The notes beneath the pieces were generated by a model. The model was not told the DNA's origin, ran no database searches, and saw only the letters and a list, made by a program, of their open reading frames with translations. Below, one piece after another: positions 49,795 to 59,347 of a stretch of 64,000 nucleotides of DNA; within the stretch, counting starts at the first letter, position 1; each line of letters opens with the position of its first letter. A program made the translations under genes and the position numbers. Origin of the DNA: Burkholderia sp. WSM2232 (GTDB lineage Bacteria; Pseudomonadota; Gammaproteobacteria; Burkholderiales; Burkholderiaceae); the NCBI RefSeq assembly GCF_000472545.1, contig NZ_AWZV01000008.1, forward strand, positions 124,001-188,000, given 5' to 3'.

Positions 49795-50738
49795 AGCGTC
49801 ACGATTTCATTTATAAGGGGCTGGGAATTGGCGAGCCGCACGAGGTTCTCTTCGAACTGGTTGATGAAGCGCGCTTCAAACCCGCTCGTTTCGCCGCCCG
49901 TATGCGGCGTGATGATCACGTTGTCTCGCGCCCAGAGAGACGAATGCGCAGCAAGCGGCTCAGCCGCAAAGCAGTCGAGCGCAGCGCCGGCAATGGACCC
50001 CCGGTCAAGTGCCCTGATCAATGCGGTCTCGTCGACCAGGGCGCCGCGCGCGAGATTCACGAGCCACGCGTGTGGTGCCATGGATGCAAACGCGACGTCG
50101 TCGAACAACTGTCGCGTATCGTGGGTGAGCGCACAGGTGAGAAACACGAAGTCCGCTCTACGAAGTGCCGCATAAAGCGCCGTCCGATCGATGCGGTGCA
50201 CACCCTCTTTCGATAGGGTCCGGGATACAGTGAGTGCGTGCATGCCGAACGCTTCGACGAGTTCGCAGAGTCGGCTGCCAACTGCACCCTTGCCGACGAT
50301 GACGGCAGTACTTCCCCGTACCTCGCGCTCGCGAAGTGAACGATCGGACACGAGCGGCCGCCAGAGCTTTTGGCGCTGCCTGTCGCGTGCAGACGCGAGA
50401 TGCCGCGTGGCCGACAACATAAGTGCCATCCCGTGCTCCGCTACGGAATTGGCGTTCAGGCCCCTTGCGTTGCAAAGACGAATGCCGCGTTTCCTGAACG
50501 CCGCCAGATCAAACTGTTCTATTCCGGAACTGGTTGCCTGCACGAAGCGCAGTCTTTCTGCGCGCTGCAGGAATTCGCGCTGCCACAGGCCGGAGACGCA
50601 CAGGAACTCGACCTCGCCTATTGTGCTTTCCAGGTCCTCCGGAGTCCGAACCGCTAGCATGCTGCCCTGGTGGCCCCGCGATTTGTATTCCTCAATTAGC
50701 TGGTAGCTTTTGTGGGCAAAGCAGATGACGCCATTCAT
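49791..50738 (-). CDS. D-isomer-specific 2-hydroxyacid dehydrogenase
   Basis: A 315-residue NAD(P)-dependent dehydrogenase of the D-2-hydroxyacid family. It shows the Rossmann motif VGKGAVGSRLCELVEAFGM, substrate arginine in NLARGALVDETAL, and the catalytic histidine in IITPHTGGETSGF. Arginine after the second strand (TVSRTLSKEG) suggests NADP(H). Translationally coupled at both ends: its ATG overlaps the aldolase-type stop, and its stop overlaps the deacylase ATG. Substrate unknown; probably reduces a 2-oxoacid or oxidises a hydroxy acid made in the pathway. Confidence 0.9.
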   Translation of the reverse strand: MNGVICFAHKSYQLIEEYKSRGHQGSMLAVRTPEDLESTIGEVEFLCVSGLWQREFLQRAERLRFVQATSSGIEQFDLAAFRKRGIRLCNARGLNANSVAEHGMALMLSATRHLASARDRQRQKLWRPLVSDRSLREREVRGSTAVIVGKGAVGSRLCELVEAFGMHALTVSRTLSKEGVHRIDRTALYAALRRADFVFLTCALTHDTRQLFDDVAFASMAPHAWLVNLARGALVDETALIRALDRGSIAGAALDCFAAEPLAAHSSLWARDNVIITPHTGGETSGFEARFINQFEENLVRLANSQPLINEIVTL

Positions 50739-51508
50739 GTTCGATAGTCAGGTTCACGACGATCGAGAATTCGCTTGAGCGCGTCGAAATGATGTTCTGC
50801 CCACGTCTTCGCTCCGATTCGGCCACCGCTACGTGCGTAACCGTCATTCGCTCGGTCTATGACGGCTTGCGGCAGATGATTCAGTTTTTCGTGCGTCCAC
50901 AAAGCGTACATTTGTACCTGCGCAACTCGCTCGAAGTAATAGAGGCGGTCGAATGCATGGGCGATGGAACCGAGCGAGAGAATTCCGTGATTCGCCATCG
51001 CGACGATTGTCTTGCCGGGATGCGCCTTGAGAAGCGCGACAAGCCGGTTGCCCTCGCCCGTATCGGTCGCGGGACCGTGATAGTCGGTGTCGTAGACGAG
51101 GTGGCGCATCACGCTCAGTTCCGTTTGTCCGATCGGGCGAATGCGCGGGTCGGCGAGGCGGCTCATGGCTGCGGCAAACGGCATGTGAGTATGGAAGACA
51201 GCCTCGGCGTAGTCGATGCGCTGATGAATAGGCGCATGAATTCCGAAAGCCGATGGCTCCACGTCCCCAGAACCTGCCAGAACGCGGCCGTCGTATCCGA
51301 CCTCCATGAAACAGCTGGCATTGACCTCGGACCAGTGCAGGCCGAAGGGAATCTGATAATAGCGATCTTCTGCACCTGGCACTCGTGCGGTGAGGTGATT
51401 GAAAATTCCCTCTTGGAAGTCGTACATGACGGCGAGCCGATGCGCCGCAGCCAGATCGGTTCGCGTACGTACGCGTGCGGCTTCGATACCTTGGTCATTC
51501 ACGATCAT
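50735..51508 (-). CDS. Class II aldolase/adducin-fold protein
   Basis: A 257-residue metal-dependent aldolase-fold protein with zinc histidines in FHTHMPFAAAMS and ANHGILSLGS, and the N-terminal FNHLTARVPGAEDRYYQIPF. The family contains aldolases, epimerases and decarboxylases. ATG 51508 follows CAGGAG; a longer open frame to 51706 lacks family sequence. It sits 25 bases after the M20 amidohydrolase gene and overlaps the dehydrogenase gene by four bases. It may cleave or decarboxylate a carbon skeleton released by the hydrolases (inference). Confidence 0.9.
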   Translation of the reverse strand: MIVNDQGIEAARVRTRTDLAAAHRLAVMYDFQEGIFNHLTARVPGAEDRYYQIPFGLHWSEVNASCFMEVGYDGRVLAGSGDVEPSAFGIHAPIHQRIDYAEAVFHTHMPFAAAMSRLADPRIRPIGQTELSVMRHLVYDTDYHGPATDTGEGNRLVALLKAHPGKTIVAMANHGILSLGSIAHAFDRLYYFERVAQVQMYALWTHEKLNHLPQAVIDRANDGYARSGGRIGAKTWAEHHFDALKRILDRREPDYRT

Positions 51509-51533
51509 TTGACTCCTGAGTTGAATGTCCTCG

Positions 51534-52832
51534 TCATATGACGTCTGTCTCTCGTAGGATCCAGGCCATAAGCACACGGCAACCTTGGCCAAAATCTTCA
51601 AGGCGCATCGCTTCGTGCGGATTATGGCTGCCATTCTGATTAGCGACGAAGACCAGCGCGGCAGGTATGCCTGCCTGAGCGAAAGCAACGGGATCATGTC
51701 CGCCACCAGAAGGCATTTCGATGCAACGCACGTCGGCCGCTTGAGCTGCAGCTAGTAGCGCGCGGCGCAGTTCGGGACTCATCGGTACTCCGTCGCTGAC
51801 GCCTTCGCCGGCAAGTTCAAAGCGCACGCATCGACGCGCTTCAATGTCGGGCACGATTGCATGCAAATGATCGAACATGGCCTGCACGTTGTCCGGATCG
51901 ATGCTGCGTACATCCAGTTGGAATCGCGCCTGACCGGGGATTTTGGTAAACGACGCGTCTTCTGTCGTTTCGAGGACACAGAACGTGCAGACGAGCTTGC
52001 GCCCTGCATTGTCGAGGACCTCCCAGTGCTGGTCCATACGCACTGCGAGTTCTGCGAGGGCGATTGCCGCATCGGCCCGATACTTACGGGGAGTCGCACC
52101 CGAATGGTTGTATTCGCCAAGCACGCGCCCAGCCCTCAACCGGCGCGACGATGGGATGCCGGTTACAATACCGACGGGGATGCCTTCGGTGTCGAGCACC
52201 GGACCTTGCTCGATGTGCAGTTCGATATAGGCCTTCACGTTTTCAGGACTGAAGATACGCTCCCCCCGGCGAATGGCGTCGACATCACATCCGGATTCCA
52301 ACATGTGATCTGCCAGGGTGCGGCCAGTGTCTTTGCGACGTGCCTCGAGCAAATCGAGCGGTAAGCTGGCAAGTGCGGCTCTGCTGCCGGGGTAGCCGGC
52401 TGGAAACCATGATCCGCTTTCTTCAGCCCGCACAGCAATGACAGTGACATCGACCGCTGGGGTGATCGCGCCGTTGATGAGTCCGGCAACGACGGCGAGA
52501 CCCGCGATGACGCCCGCTGCTCCGTCGTAGTTACCACCTTGAGCGACCGTATCGAGATGGCTACCGAGGAGAATCCGGGGCGCCGTGCGATCGCGGCCCG
52601 GCAGCGTCATATGGAGATTGCCCGCGAAGTCACTCATGACTTCCAGACCGAGCTTTTTCGCCTCGGTGCTCATCAAGGCGTGCGCAGCGTTTTCACCGGG
52701 CCCGTAAGCATCACGAGTGATGCCTACGCCGTCGAAACCCTGCGCATAAAGCTCGTCGAACAGGCGGCCGGCCAATCCCATATCCGGCGTGCACCGTTTC
52801 AGTTGGTCCTTGATGTTCATGGCGGTGGTCAT
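51534..52832 (-). CDS. M20 amidohydrolase (N-carbamoyl-amino-acid hydrolase / allantoate amidohydrolase type)
   Basis: A 432-residue zinc hydrolase of the HyuC/AllC group, which cleaves N-carbamoyl or ureido bonds. Motifs: LGSHLDTVAQGGNYDGAAGV, RAEESGSWFPAGYPGSRA, ELHIEQGPVLDTEGIPVGIV, the dimerisation-domain NHSGATP and the late zinc histidine in GGGHDPVAFAQAG. ATG 52832 overlaps the TGA of the binding-protein gene, so uptake and hydrolysis are coupled in one transcript. The exact N-substituent is unknown. Confidence 0.92.
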   Translation of the reverse strand: MTTAMNIKDQLKRCTPDMGLAGRLFDELYAQGFDGVGITRDAYGPGENAAHALMSTEAKKLGLEVMSDFAGNLHMTLPGRDRTAPRILLGSHLDTVAQGGNYDGAAGVIAGLAVVAGLINGAITPAVDVTVIAVRAEESGSWFPAGYPGSRAALASLPLDLLEARRKDTGRTLADHMLESGCDVDAIRRGERIFSPENVKAYIELHIEQGPVLDTEGIPVGIVTGIPSSRRLRAGRVLGEYNHSGATPRKYRADAAIALAELAVRMDQHWEVLDNAGRKLVCTFCVLETTEDASFTKIPGQARFQLDVRSIDPDNVQAMFDHLHAIVPDIEARRCVRFELAGEGVSDGVPMSPELRRALLAAAQAADVRCIEMPSGGGHDPVAFAQAGIPAALVFVANQNGSHNPHEAMRLEDFGQGCRVLMAWILRETDVI

Positions 52833-54496
52833 GCTTTCCAGTACCAGGTGGATGCGTTCCACGCATTCGAGAGCACGTTCACGTTGTTCTTGAAGCCGAC
52901 CAGCCTCTTGCGATTGCCTTCAATCAAAACCACCTGAAACATCGGCAGCATCGCAAGTTCGTCACGCATGATGCCCTGTATTGTGAAGTAATCCTGCTTG
53001 CGCCGATCCTGTGAGACAGTTTTGACCGCGTCTTCCAACAACGTGTCGACCGTCGCGTTCTTGAACTGATAGACGTTGCTGCCGAAGCCGCCCTGCGCCG
53101 GAATGGAATGGCTGCCGAAACGGTCGATTACGTTCGGGTCCGATGCGATCGTGCAGTTCGTGTAAGTCACGAGGCTGTCGAATTCGGACTGTGACCAGAA
53201 CTTGCCCCAGATGACCGCTCCAGGCATATTGCGGATGTTCATCGAGACGCCGATTGCCTTCCAGGTCTGGGCAAGCAGCAACTGCGTCTGCTCCTGCGCG
53301 GGATTACCGGCGACCGTGGAATTGGTGAATTCGAGGCGACGACCGTTTTTTACCCGCACGCCATCCGGACCAGGTTTCCAGCCCGCGTCGTCGAGCAGCT
53401 TCCTGGCCTTGTCGAGCGAGTATTGGTGTTTCGGCAGATCGGCGCGGTAGGCCCAGTTGCCTTCGGGCAGGTACGACTCGGTCTCTTTCGGCAACCCATG
53501 GTAGAGCGCTTCGATGATAGAGCGCTTGTCCAGCGCGTAATAAAGCGCTTGTCGCACTGCCTTTTCGACAAGCACGGGATGCCCGAGATTGAACGTAACG
53601 TTCTGCACCGCCGGGAGCGGCGAGACGTGAATTTCGACGTCGGGAATCGCTTTCGCCTGTGCGTACTGATCTGGCGGGACGCCTTGCAGTCCAAGGAAGT
53701 CAATAGAACCGGAGCGAAACTGGGTGAAGAGTGCGGTCAGATCCGGCACGTATTTGAACACTAGACGTTCCAGTAGCGGACCAGCGCCGAAATAATCCAG
53801 ATTGGCCTTCAAGGTCAAATGGTCGCCTGCAATCCTTTCGCCCCATTTGAAGGGTCCGGTGCCGACCGGCGCCGTATTGAAAGTCGAAGTGTTGGGATCG
53901 CCGGCCGCGCCCACGACATGTTTTGGGACAATGAACGTCCACGAAAGCAGGGACAAATACGGTGCAAACGACTGAGAGAGCTGCCAGGTGAGTTCCAGTG
54001 GACTAACAACGCGAATATTGTTCACAAGCTCGTGTCCAGAGCGGCTCGACGCCCGGAAAGCCGGATTTTTCAGAAGTTCGATTGTGTACTTGACGTCTTC
54101 AGCCGTGAACGGCTGCCCATCGTGCCATTTCACCCCCTCCCTCAAACGGATTCGCCACGTCAAACCGTCGGCCGACAGACCGCCGTTTTCAACGCTCGGG
54201 ATCTCGCGAGCGAGCACGGGTATCGCTTTCCCCGTCTCATCGAGTTGCCAGAGCGGGCTGAACACGTTCCACCAGACACCTTGATCCACCGACAGGCCCT
54301 TGAATAGCGGATTGAACACCGTTGGCTCGTTCGAAAACCCGATCACTGCCTGTCCTTTCGGTGCTTGTTTGCTGACGGCGGTTGCTGCTGATGCTGGCAT
54401 TAGCGGGCTTGCGGCTGCCATGCCAAGCGCGATCAAGAGTCTGCGGCGAGCAGGCGAGGTTTTGAAGGCGTTCCTGAAGGCGAATTTCGACGGCAT
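52829..54496 (-). CDS. ABC transporter substrate-binding protein, peptide/nickel/opine family 5
   Basis: A 555-residue periplasmic binding protein (SBP_bac_5). The signal region has arginines ARRRLLIALG then a hydrophobic core ending PLMPASA at about residue 40. Family hallmarks: WRIRLREGVKWHDGQPFTAE and APVGTGPFKWGERIAGDHLT, then NVTFNLGHPVLVEKAVRQAL. ATG at 54496; a TTG three codons earlier is open. It is the first gene of the minus-strand operon, while its permeases and ATPases are on the plus strand at 57507-61454. Peptides, opines and metal-chelate complexes are typical cargo for this class. Confidence 0.92.
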   Translation of the reverse strand: MPSKFAFRNAFKTSPARRRLLIALGMAAASPLMPASAATAVSKQAPKGQAVIGFSNEPTVFNPLFKGLSVDQGVWWNVFSPLWQLDETGKAIPVLAREIPSVENGGLSADGLTWRIRLREGVKWHDGQPFTAEDVKYTIELLKNPAFRASSRSGHELVNNIRVVSPLELTWQLSQSFAPYLSLLSWTFIVPKHVVGAAGDPNTSTFNTAPVGTGPFKWGERIAGDHLTLKANLDYFGAGPLLERLVFKYVPDLTALFTQFRSGSIDFLGLQGVPPDQYAQAKAIPDVEIHVSPLPAVQNVTFNLGHPVLVEKAVRQALYYALDKRSIIEALYHGLPKETESYLPEGNWAYRADLPKHQYSLDKARKLLDDAGWKPGPDGVRVKNGRRLEFTNSTVAGNPAQEQTQLLLAQTWKAIGVSMNIRNMPGAVIWGKFWSQSEFDSLVTYTNCTIASDPNVIDRFGSHSIPAQGGFGSNVYQFKNATVDTLLEDAVKTVSQDRRKQDYFTIQGIMRDELAMLPMFQVVLIEGNRKRLVGFKNNVNVLSNAWNASTWYWKA

Positions 54497-54560
54497 CGTG
54501 AGCAATAGGGTGGTTAGGGGCGCACAGCAAGGTGGAGCAATCGTAGTTATTCAAAAATGA

Positions 54561-54586
54561 ATCTGTCAACAATATAGTGAACAGAT
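54561..54586. promoter_or_regulatory. Candidate operator between divergent catabolic operons
   Basis: ATCTGT (54561-54566) and ACAGAT (54581-54586) form a perfect inverted repeat around 14 AT-rich bases. A minus-strand TTGACA (54569-54564) overlaps the left arm. Position and symmetry fit a repressor site for both operons; no regulator gene is in the visible part of the locus. Confidence 0.45.
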
Positions 54587-54703
54587 CGGAGGTTCGTTCA
54601 TAATCGATCGCGGGATGCGACGTTCGTGTTCAGTGTCCCCATTCGGGCCCCGATGGTTTGGGCTGCATCAGTTTCGTGGTCAGGTCTTTTTAAATTCAAG
54701 CCA

Positions 54704-55903
54704 ATGAAGACAGAATCCCTGCTTTTGTCTGGTCCCGTTCGCGGTCGGCAACTGTTTGCCAGCCCCGGGCCGACAAATTTCCCCGACAGCGTGCTCAGCG
54801 CAATTGCACGTTCCGCGAGCGACTTCAACGATCCGGCGTTCCGCGCTGCTTACGCTGCCTCGCGAGAGGCGCTTGCCAGGCTGATAGGCACGAGTCAGCA
54901 CCTTTTCATGTACACCTCCTCGGGGCACGGCGCCTGGGAAGGGACGATGATCAACCTTTTCAAGCGCGGCGAAACAGTGCTCATGGTCGAGTCCGGGCTT
55001 CACTCCGACGATTGGGCGACCCTGTGTGAAGGAATTGGGTTGCACGTCGAGCATCTGCAAGCGGATCGCCGCAGGGGTGTCGACGTGTCTCTCCTACGAG
55101 AGGTGCTGGCTGCCGACGGGACGCATACCATCAAGGCGGTGTGCGTAGTCCACAACGAAACTGCAACGGGAGTTGTCCTGCCCGTGGACGAGATTCGGGA
55201 GACTCTGGACGCGACGGGCCACCCAGCGCTTCTTGTGGTGGACGCAGTGTCTTCGATCGCCTGCTGCGCGGTGAGAATGGATGCTTGGGGCGTCGACGCA
55301 TTGATCGGTAGCTCACAGAAGGGATTGATGCAACCGGTCGGCCTGGGATTTACGGCAGTGAACGCGCGCGCGCTCAGTCGGCATCTGAAGATCGATGCCC
55401 CGAATGGCTACTTCAACTGGAAGACCATGCTTGAGCGGCCCCAACGAAGCTTCAGTGGAACCGCGCCGAACAATTTGATCTTTGGATTAAACGAGGCCTT
55501 GAGGCTGATTCAGGAAGAAGGCGACGAGCGTCTCTACGCACGCCACGCGCGCCTCGCCGGCGGTGTGCGCGCCGCAGTCATGGCATGGAGCAGGGGCGGT
55601 GGCCCTTCCCTGTACTGCCTCCAACCCGAGCGCGCTTCCCAGTCTGTCACAACCGTTGTGATGCCGGAGGGGTGGGATGCAGAACCACTCCGCGCGCTGC
55701 TCAGGTCGCGCTTCAACGTCCTGCTTGCAGGCGGACTCGGAGATTTGTTTTCGCGGACATTTCGCATTGGCCACATGGGCGATTTGAACGAGGCGATGAT
55801 TCTTGGTGTGCTTTCCTGCGTGGAACTCGGAATGCGAGCACTAGACATTCCGCACGGTAAAGACGGCGTTCAAGCCACGCTGGATTATTTTTCAGCGTTC
55901 TGA
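54704..55903 (+). CDS. Class V aminotransferase (alanine/serine-glyoxylate type)
   Basis: A 399-residue PLP enzyme of the alanine-glyoxylate / serine-pyruvate group, which also includes pyridoxamine-pyruvate aminotransferase. Motifs: SPGPTNFPDSVL, SSGHGAWEGTMINL, VVDAVSSIACCAVRMDAWGV and the Schiff-base lysine in GSSQKGLMQPVGLGF, with a C-terminal FRIGHMGDLNEAM. ATG at 54704. Faces the binding-protein operon across a 207-base spacer. Probably transfers the amino group from a pathway product to pyruvate or glyoxylate. Confidence 0.9.
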   Translation: MKTESLLLSGPVRGRQLFASPGPTNFPDSVLSAIARSASDFNDPAFRAAYAASREALARLIGTSQHLFMYTSSGHGAWEGTMINLFKRGETVLMVESGLHSDDWATLCEGIGLHVEHLQADRRRGVDVSLLREVLAADGTHTIKAVCVVHNETATGVVLPVDEIRETLDATGHPALLVVDAVSSIACCAVRMDAWGVDALIGSSQKGLMQPVGLGFTAVNARALSRHLKIDAPNGYFNWKTMLERPQRSFSGTAPNNLIFGLNEALRLIQEEGDERLYARHARLAGGVRAAVMAWSRGGGPSLYCLQPERASQSVTTVVMPEGWDAEPLRALLRSRFNVLLAGGLGDLFSRTFRIGHMGDLNEAMILGVLSCVELGMRALDIPHGKDGVQATLDYFSAF

Positions 55904-55976
55904 ACGCCCCTCGCAAGAGTTCGGGCGACCGCCGTAGCGTCGTCGCATCAAAGGCCACCGTTCTCTATTTGAAGAC

Positions 55977-55982
55977 TTGACA
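55977..55982 (+). promoter_or_regulatory. TTGACA box in the gap before the porin gene
   Basis: The 320-base gap 55904-56223 contains TTGACA at 55977, followed by GGCC repeats (an inverted GGCC-N7-GGCC) and a poor -10 candidate TAAGGT at 56001. It may be the porin promoter. Nothing else is seen in the gap. Confidence 0.35.
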
Positions 55983-56223
55983 GGCCGATTTTTGGCCCCG
56001 TAAGGTATGCAACATATTGAACATTGAATGAACGGTTCGATGTTACGCAAAATGGCGACGCAACGGGTTGCGCAGGAACGTGCCAGTGAGGGCGTTGCTG
56101 CAACGCACGGGCGGCCATGGCAACCCGCATAGATCGGATTTCCGACTGAGCGAGTTTATGGATGCCGGCATGTGCTTCTGTCGGTCGAGCGCAATAAACG
56201 TATCTAAACTATGGACTCCTAAG

Positions 56224-57426
56224 GTGAAAAAAACCAAACTTCTCGTCGCCATTCTCGCCGCGGGTGGCCTTGTGTCAGCCCATGCGGAAAGCAGTGTGAC
56301 GCTCTACGGGATTGCTGACGCTAGCCTGCAGTACATTAACAATGTGGCCGTTGCGCAAAGTACCGGCTCCGCTGGTAGTCCTGTCCGTTACCAGAATCAG
56401 TCCAAGTTTGCCATGTACAGCGGCGGCTATTCGGGCTCGCGCTGGGGGCTGCGTGGTGTCGAGGATTTGGGCGGTGGTAACTCGGCTTTCTTCACGTTGG
56501 AAAACGGGTTCAGCATCGCGACTGGCGCCTTCTCTACCAGCGGTGTCGAGTTCAGCCGTCAGGCCTTCGTCGGCTTCAAGAACGACCGTTACGGCTCCGT
56601 GTCGTTCGGTCGCCAATACGAAGCGATCACCGATCTCGTTCAGTCTTACGGCCCCATTGCATATGGCAACTTCTCTGGCACTTACGCTGGCGATATCTCG
56701 AACTATGACAACTACGCCCGTATCAACAACTCCGTCAAGTATCGCTCGCCGGAAATCGCGGGTTTGAGCGGCGAGCTCCTCTACGCGTTCGGCGGTGTCG
56801 CGGGTGCAATGAGCCAGGACAGCACGATCAGTGCCGGTTTGAAGTACACGACCGGTCCGTGGGGCATCGCAGTGGCCTACCTGCGCATGGACAACAGCAA
56901 CTCGACGGCCAATACCTGGAACGGTACCGGTGCGGGGAACTTTAACAGCTCGGTCACGGCGGGTTTCGCCGGTGCCAAGCGCGTGCAAATCGTCGACGCC
57001 GCTACGCGCTATGAGCTGGGACCGGTGTCGCTGGGTCTGAGCTACGGCTATACGCACTACAACCCGTCGAGCGTGTCGCTGCTGCGCCGCGCTATTTCGT
57101 TTCAGTCGGCTGGCGCAAACGCGCTATGGCACTACTCGCCGTCAGTGGCGCTCGGAGCCGGTTACTCGTACACGCTGGGCCAGTCGGTGAATGGAACAGC
57201 TTCGCGTCCGCACTATCAGCAGGTCACCCTCACAAGCAGCTACTCACTGAGCAGGACGACGATGCTCTACGCGACCGCGGCCTACCAGCACGCGTCAGGA
57301 AGCACGCTTGACGCATACGGCAACGTTGTAAACGCGACGGCATCGGTTGGCGATTCGGCAAACGGCAGTTCGTCGGCTTCGGCTTCCCAGGTACTGGTTC
57401 GCGCGGGTATCCGCAAGCTGTTCTAA
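56224..57426 (+). CDS. Outer-membrane porin, Omp32/Gram-negative porin family
   Basis: A 400-residue 16-strand-type trimeric porin. A signal peptide (KKTKLLVAILAAGGLVSAHA, cleaved before ESSVTLYG) is followed by SSVTLYGIADASLQYIN, GSRWGLRGVEDLGGGNSAFF and FSRQAFVGFKNDRYGSVSFG. It ends with IRKLF, the C-terminal phenylalanine signal for BAM insertion. The start is GTG 56224; the nearby ATG 56212 is closed after three codons. It lies within the transport locus and may admit the same solute. Confidence 0.93.
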   Translation: MKKTKLLVAILAAGGLVSAHAESSVTLYGIADASLQYINNVAVAQSTGSAGSPVRYQNQSKFAMYSGGYSGSRWGLRGVEDLGGGNSAFFTLENGFSIATGAFSTSGVEFSRQAFVGFKNDRYGSVSFGRQYEAITDLVQSYGPIAYGNFSGTYAGDISNYDNYARINNSVKYRSPEIAGLSGELLYAFGGVAGAMSQDSTISAGLKYTTGPWGIAVAYLRMDNSNSTANTWNGTGAGNFNSSVTAGFAGAKRVQIVDAATRYELGPVSLGLSYGYTHYNPSSVSLLRRAISFQSAGANALWHYSPSVALGAGYSYTLGQSVNGTASRPHYQQVTLTSSYSLSRTTMLYATAAYQHASGSTLDAYGNVVNATASVGDSANGSSSASASQVLVRAGIRKLF

Positions 57427-57506
57427 GCAGCGTCGCATGTACAGCAAGCCGGCCGGCGCGGCGGCTGGCTGTGCATGACAATCTGAGCAACCTCCCGGAG
57501 GACTGC

Positions 57507-58454
57507 ATGGCCGCATTTACTTTGCGACGCTTCGCGCAGTACGTTTCCTTGCTATTGCTCGTCAGCATGATTGGATTCGCCGTGCTGCATCTGGCGCCAG
57601 GCGGTCCCATGGCACAGATGGGCGGCGGCGACATGAATGCTGGCGACGCCAAACGGCTAGAGCAACAACTCGGACTCGACCGTCCGCTGCCCATGCAGTA
57701 CATGGAGTGGGTGGGCCACATTCTTCGTGGCGACTGGGGGCACTCCTATCGTGACGGACAGCCCGTGCTCGCCGTCATTGGTTCTCATCTCGGCGCCACG
57801 TTTGAATTGATGGGCACAGCGATGCTTCTCGCCGTGTTGCTCGGTGGCCCTATTGGCATTGCTGGCGCAATTTACCGAAATTCCCTGTTCGACGTCTCGA
57901 CCACCTTTCTGTCGATGGTTCTGGTATCCATCCCTACATTCTGGATCGGCTTTGTCGTTATCTATTTCTTTTCGGTGAAGCTCGGATGGCTACCCCCTGG
58001 TAACCGCGCCACGATCGGCGAACATTCGCTTCTCGATGAGCTCTGGCATCTGATCGCCCCGGCGACCGTGCTGGCCGTCGTCAACATGGCGAGCTGGAGT
58101 CGCTACATCCGTGCCTCGATGCTGGAGGTCATCGGTCAGGACTATATCCGTACCGCGCGCTCCAAAGGCGTGAGCCGCACAGGGATTCTGCTGAATCACA
58201 CCTTGCGCAACGCACTGCTACCGATGATTACGATATTCGGTTTGCAACTGCCGCAACTGCTGGGCGGTGCGCTCGTCGCCGAGACGGTATTCACATGGCC
58301 TGGCATGGGCCGACTGTTTCTGGATTCGATTAGCTATCGCGACTACCCGGTCATCATGGGCGTGCTGATGTTCGGTGCAGTAGTCGTGCTGGCTGGCAAT
58401 TTTATGGCCGACGTCCTGTATGGCGTCGTCGATCCGCGAGTTCGCCTGAGGTAG
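57507..58454 (+). CDS. ABC transporter permease, DppB type
   Basis: A 315-residue inner-membrane permease of the peptide/nickel group, with the family start FAVLHLAPGGPMAQMGG, QQLGLDRPLPMQYMEWVGHI, and the EAA loop YIRTARSKGVSRTGILLNHT. About six helices. ATG 57507 follows CGGAGG. The partner permease begins two bases after its stop. It completes the importer whose binding protein is encoded at 52829-54496. Confidence 0.93.
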   Translation: MAAFTLRRFAQYVSLLLLVSMIGFAVLHLAPGGPMAQMGGGDMNAGDAKRLEQQLGLDRPLPMQYMEWVGHILRGDWGHSYRDGQPVLAVIGSHLGATFELMGTAMLLAVLLGGPIGIAGAIYRNSLFDVSTTFLSMVLVSIPTFWIGFVVIYFFSVKLGWLPPGNRATIGEHSLLDELWHLIAPATVLAVVNMASWSRYIRASMLEVIGQDYIRTARSKGVSRTGILLNHTLRNALLPMITIFGLQLPQLLGGALVAETVFTWPGMGRLFLDSISYRDYPVIMGVLMFGAVVVLAGNFMADVLYGVVDPRVRLR

Positions 58455-58456
58455 CA

Positions 58457-59347
58457 ATGTCCGATTTCATCGTTCCAGATGGAGCATGTGCGAACCGGCC
58501 GGCAGCGCAAAAGCGTAGCGCGGCCCGCCGCTTCATGAAAAACCCGGTGGCGGTTGGTGCCCTGTGCGTCGTCTTGCTGCTGGGCCTGGCCTGCGCATTC
58601 GGTCCGTATGTGCTGCGGTATGACGACACTTACATCGATCTCATGAATCGTTTCGCCGCGCCGTTTGCAGGGCCGCATATCCTGGGCACGGACGATCTGG
58701 GCCGCGATACGCTGGCGCGCGTACTGATGGCTGGCCGCATCTCACTGTCTGTCGGCATTCTGGCCATGTTGATGAGTATGGTCGTTGGTGTGATTGTCGG
58801 TGTTATCGCGGGGTTTTATCGCGGCGTGGCGGGTGCGGTACTGATGCGGATCGTCGACGCAATGCTGTGCTTTCCCACAATCTTCCTGCTATTGACGTTA
58901 TCCGCCTTTGTGAAGCCGGGCGTGACGTCGATCATCGTGCTAGTCGCCAGTACGTCGTGGATGGAAGTGGCGCGCGTCGTAGAAGCACAGGTCCGCTCGT
59001 TGCGTCGACGCGACTTCGCGGTCGCAGCAGCGGCGCTCGGCGCTTCGGATGCCCGCATCATGTTTTCGGAGCTCTTACCCAACGCGGTTGCGCCAATCGT
59101 TGTATCGGCCACGCTGACGGTTGCACACGCGATTCTGGCGGAGTCCTACATCAGCTTTCTCGGCTATGGCATTCAGCCGCCAATGCCTAGCTGGGGCAAC
59201 ATGCTTAACAACGCGCAGACTTCGCTCACGACTGCACCTTGGCTCGCGATCATACCGGGCGCCATGATCGCGATTGCAGTGACGAGCTTCAATTTTTTGG
59301 GAGACGGCTTGCGCGAAGCGCTGGATCCCAAGCAGGGGCGAGCATGA
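58457..59347 (+). CDS. ABC transporter permease, DppC type
   Basis: A 296-residue second permease with the DppC N-terminal helix, HILGTDDLGRDTLARVLMAG, and the EAA motif RRRDFAVAAAALGASDARIM. Its C-terminal part has SYISFLGYGIQPPMPSWGNM, typical of the group. The first ATPase gene overlaps its stop by four bases. Confidence 0.94.
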   Translation: MSDFIVPDGACANRPAAQKRSAARRFMKNPVAVGALCVVLLLGLACAFGPYVLRYDDTYIDLMNRFAAPFAGPHILGTDDLGRDTLARVLMAGRISLSVGILAMLMSMVVGVIVGVIAGFYRGVAGAVLMRIVDAMLCFPTIFLLLTLSAFVKPGVTSIIVLVASTSWMEVARVVEAQVRSLRRRDFAVAAAALGASDARIMFSELLPNAVAPIVVSATLTVAHAILAESYISFLGYGIQPPMPSWGNMLNNAQTSLTTAPWLAIIPGAMIAIAVTSFNFLGDGLREALDPKQGRA

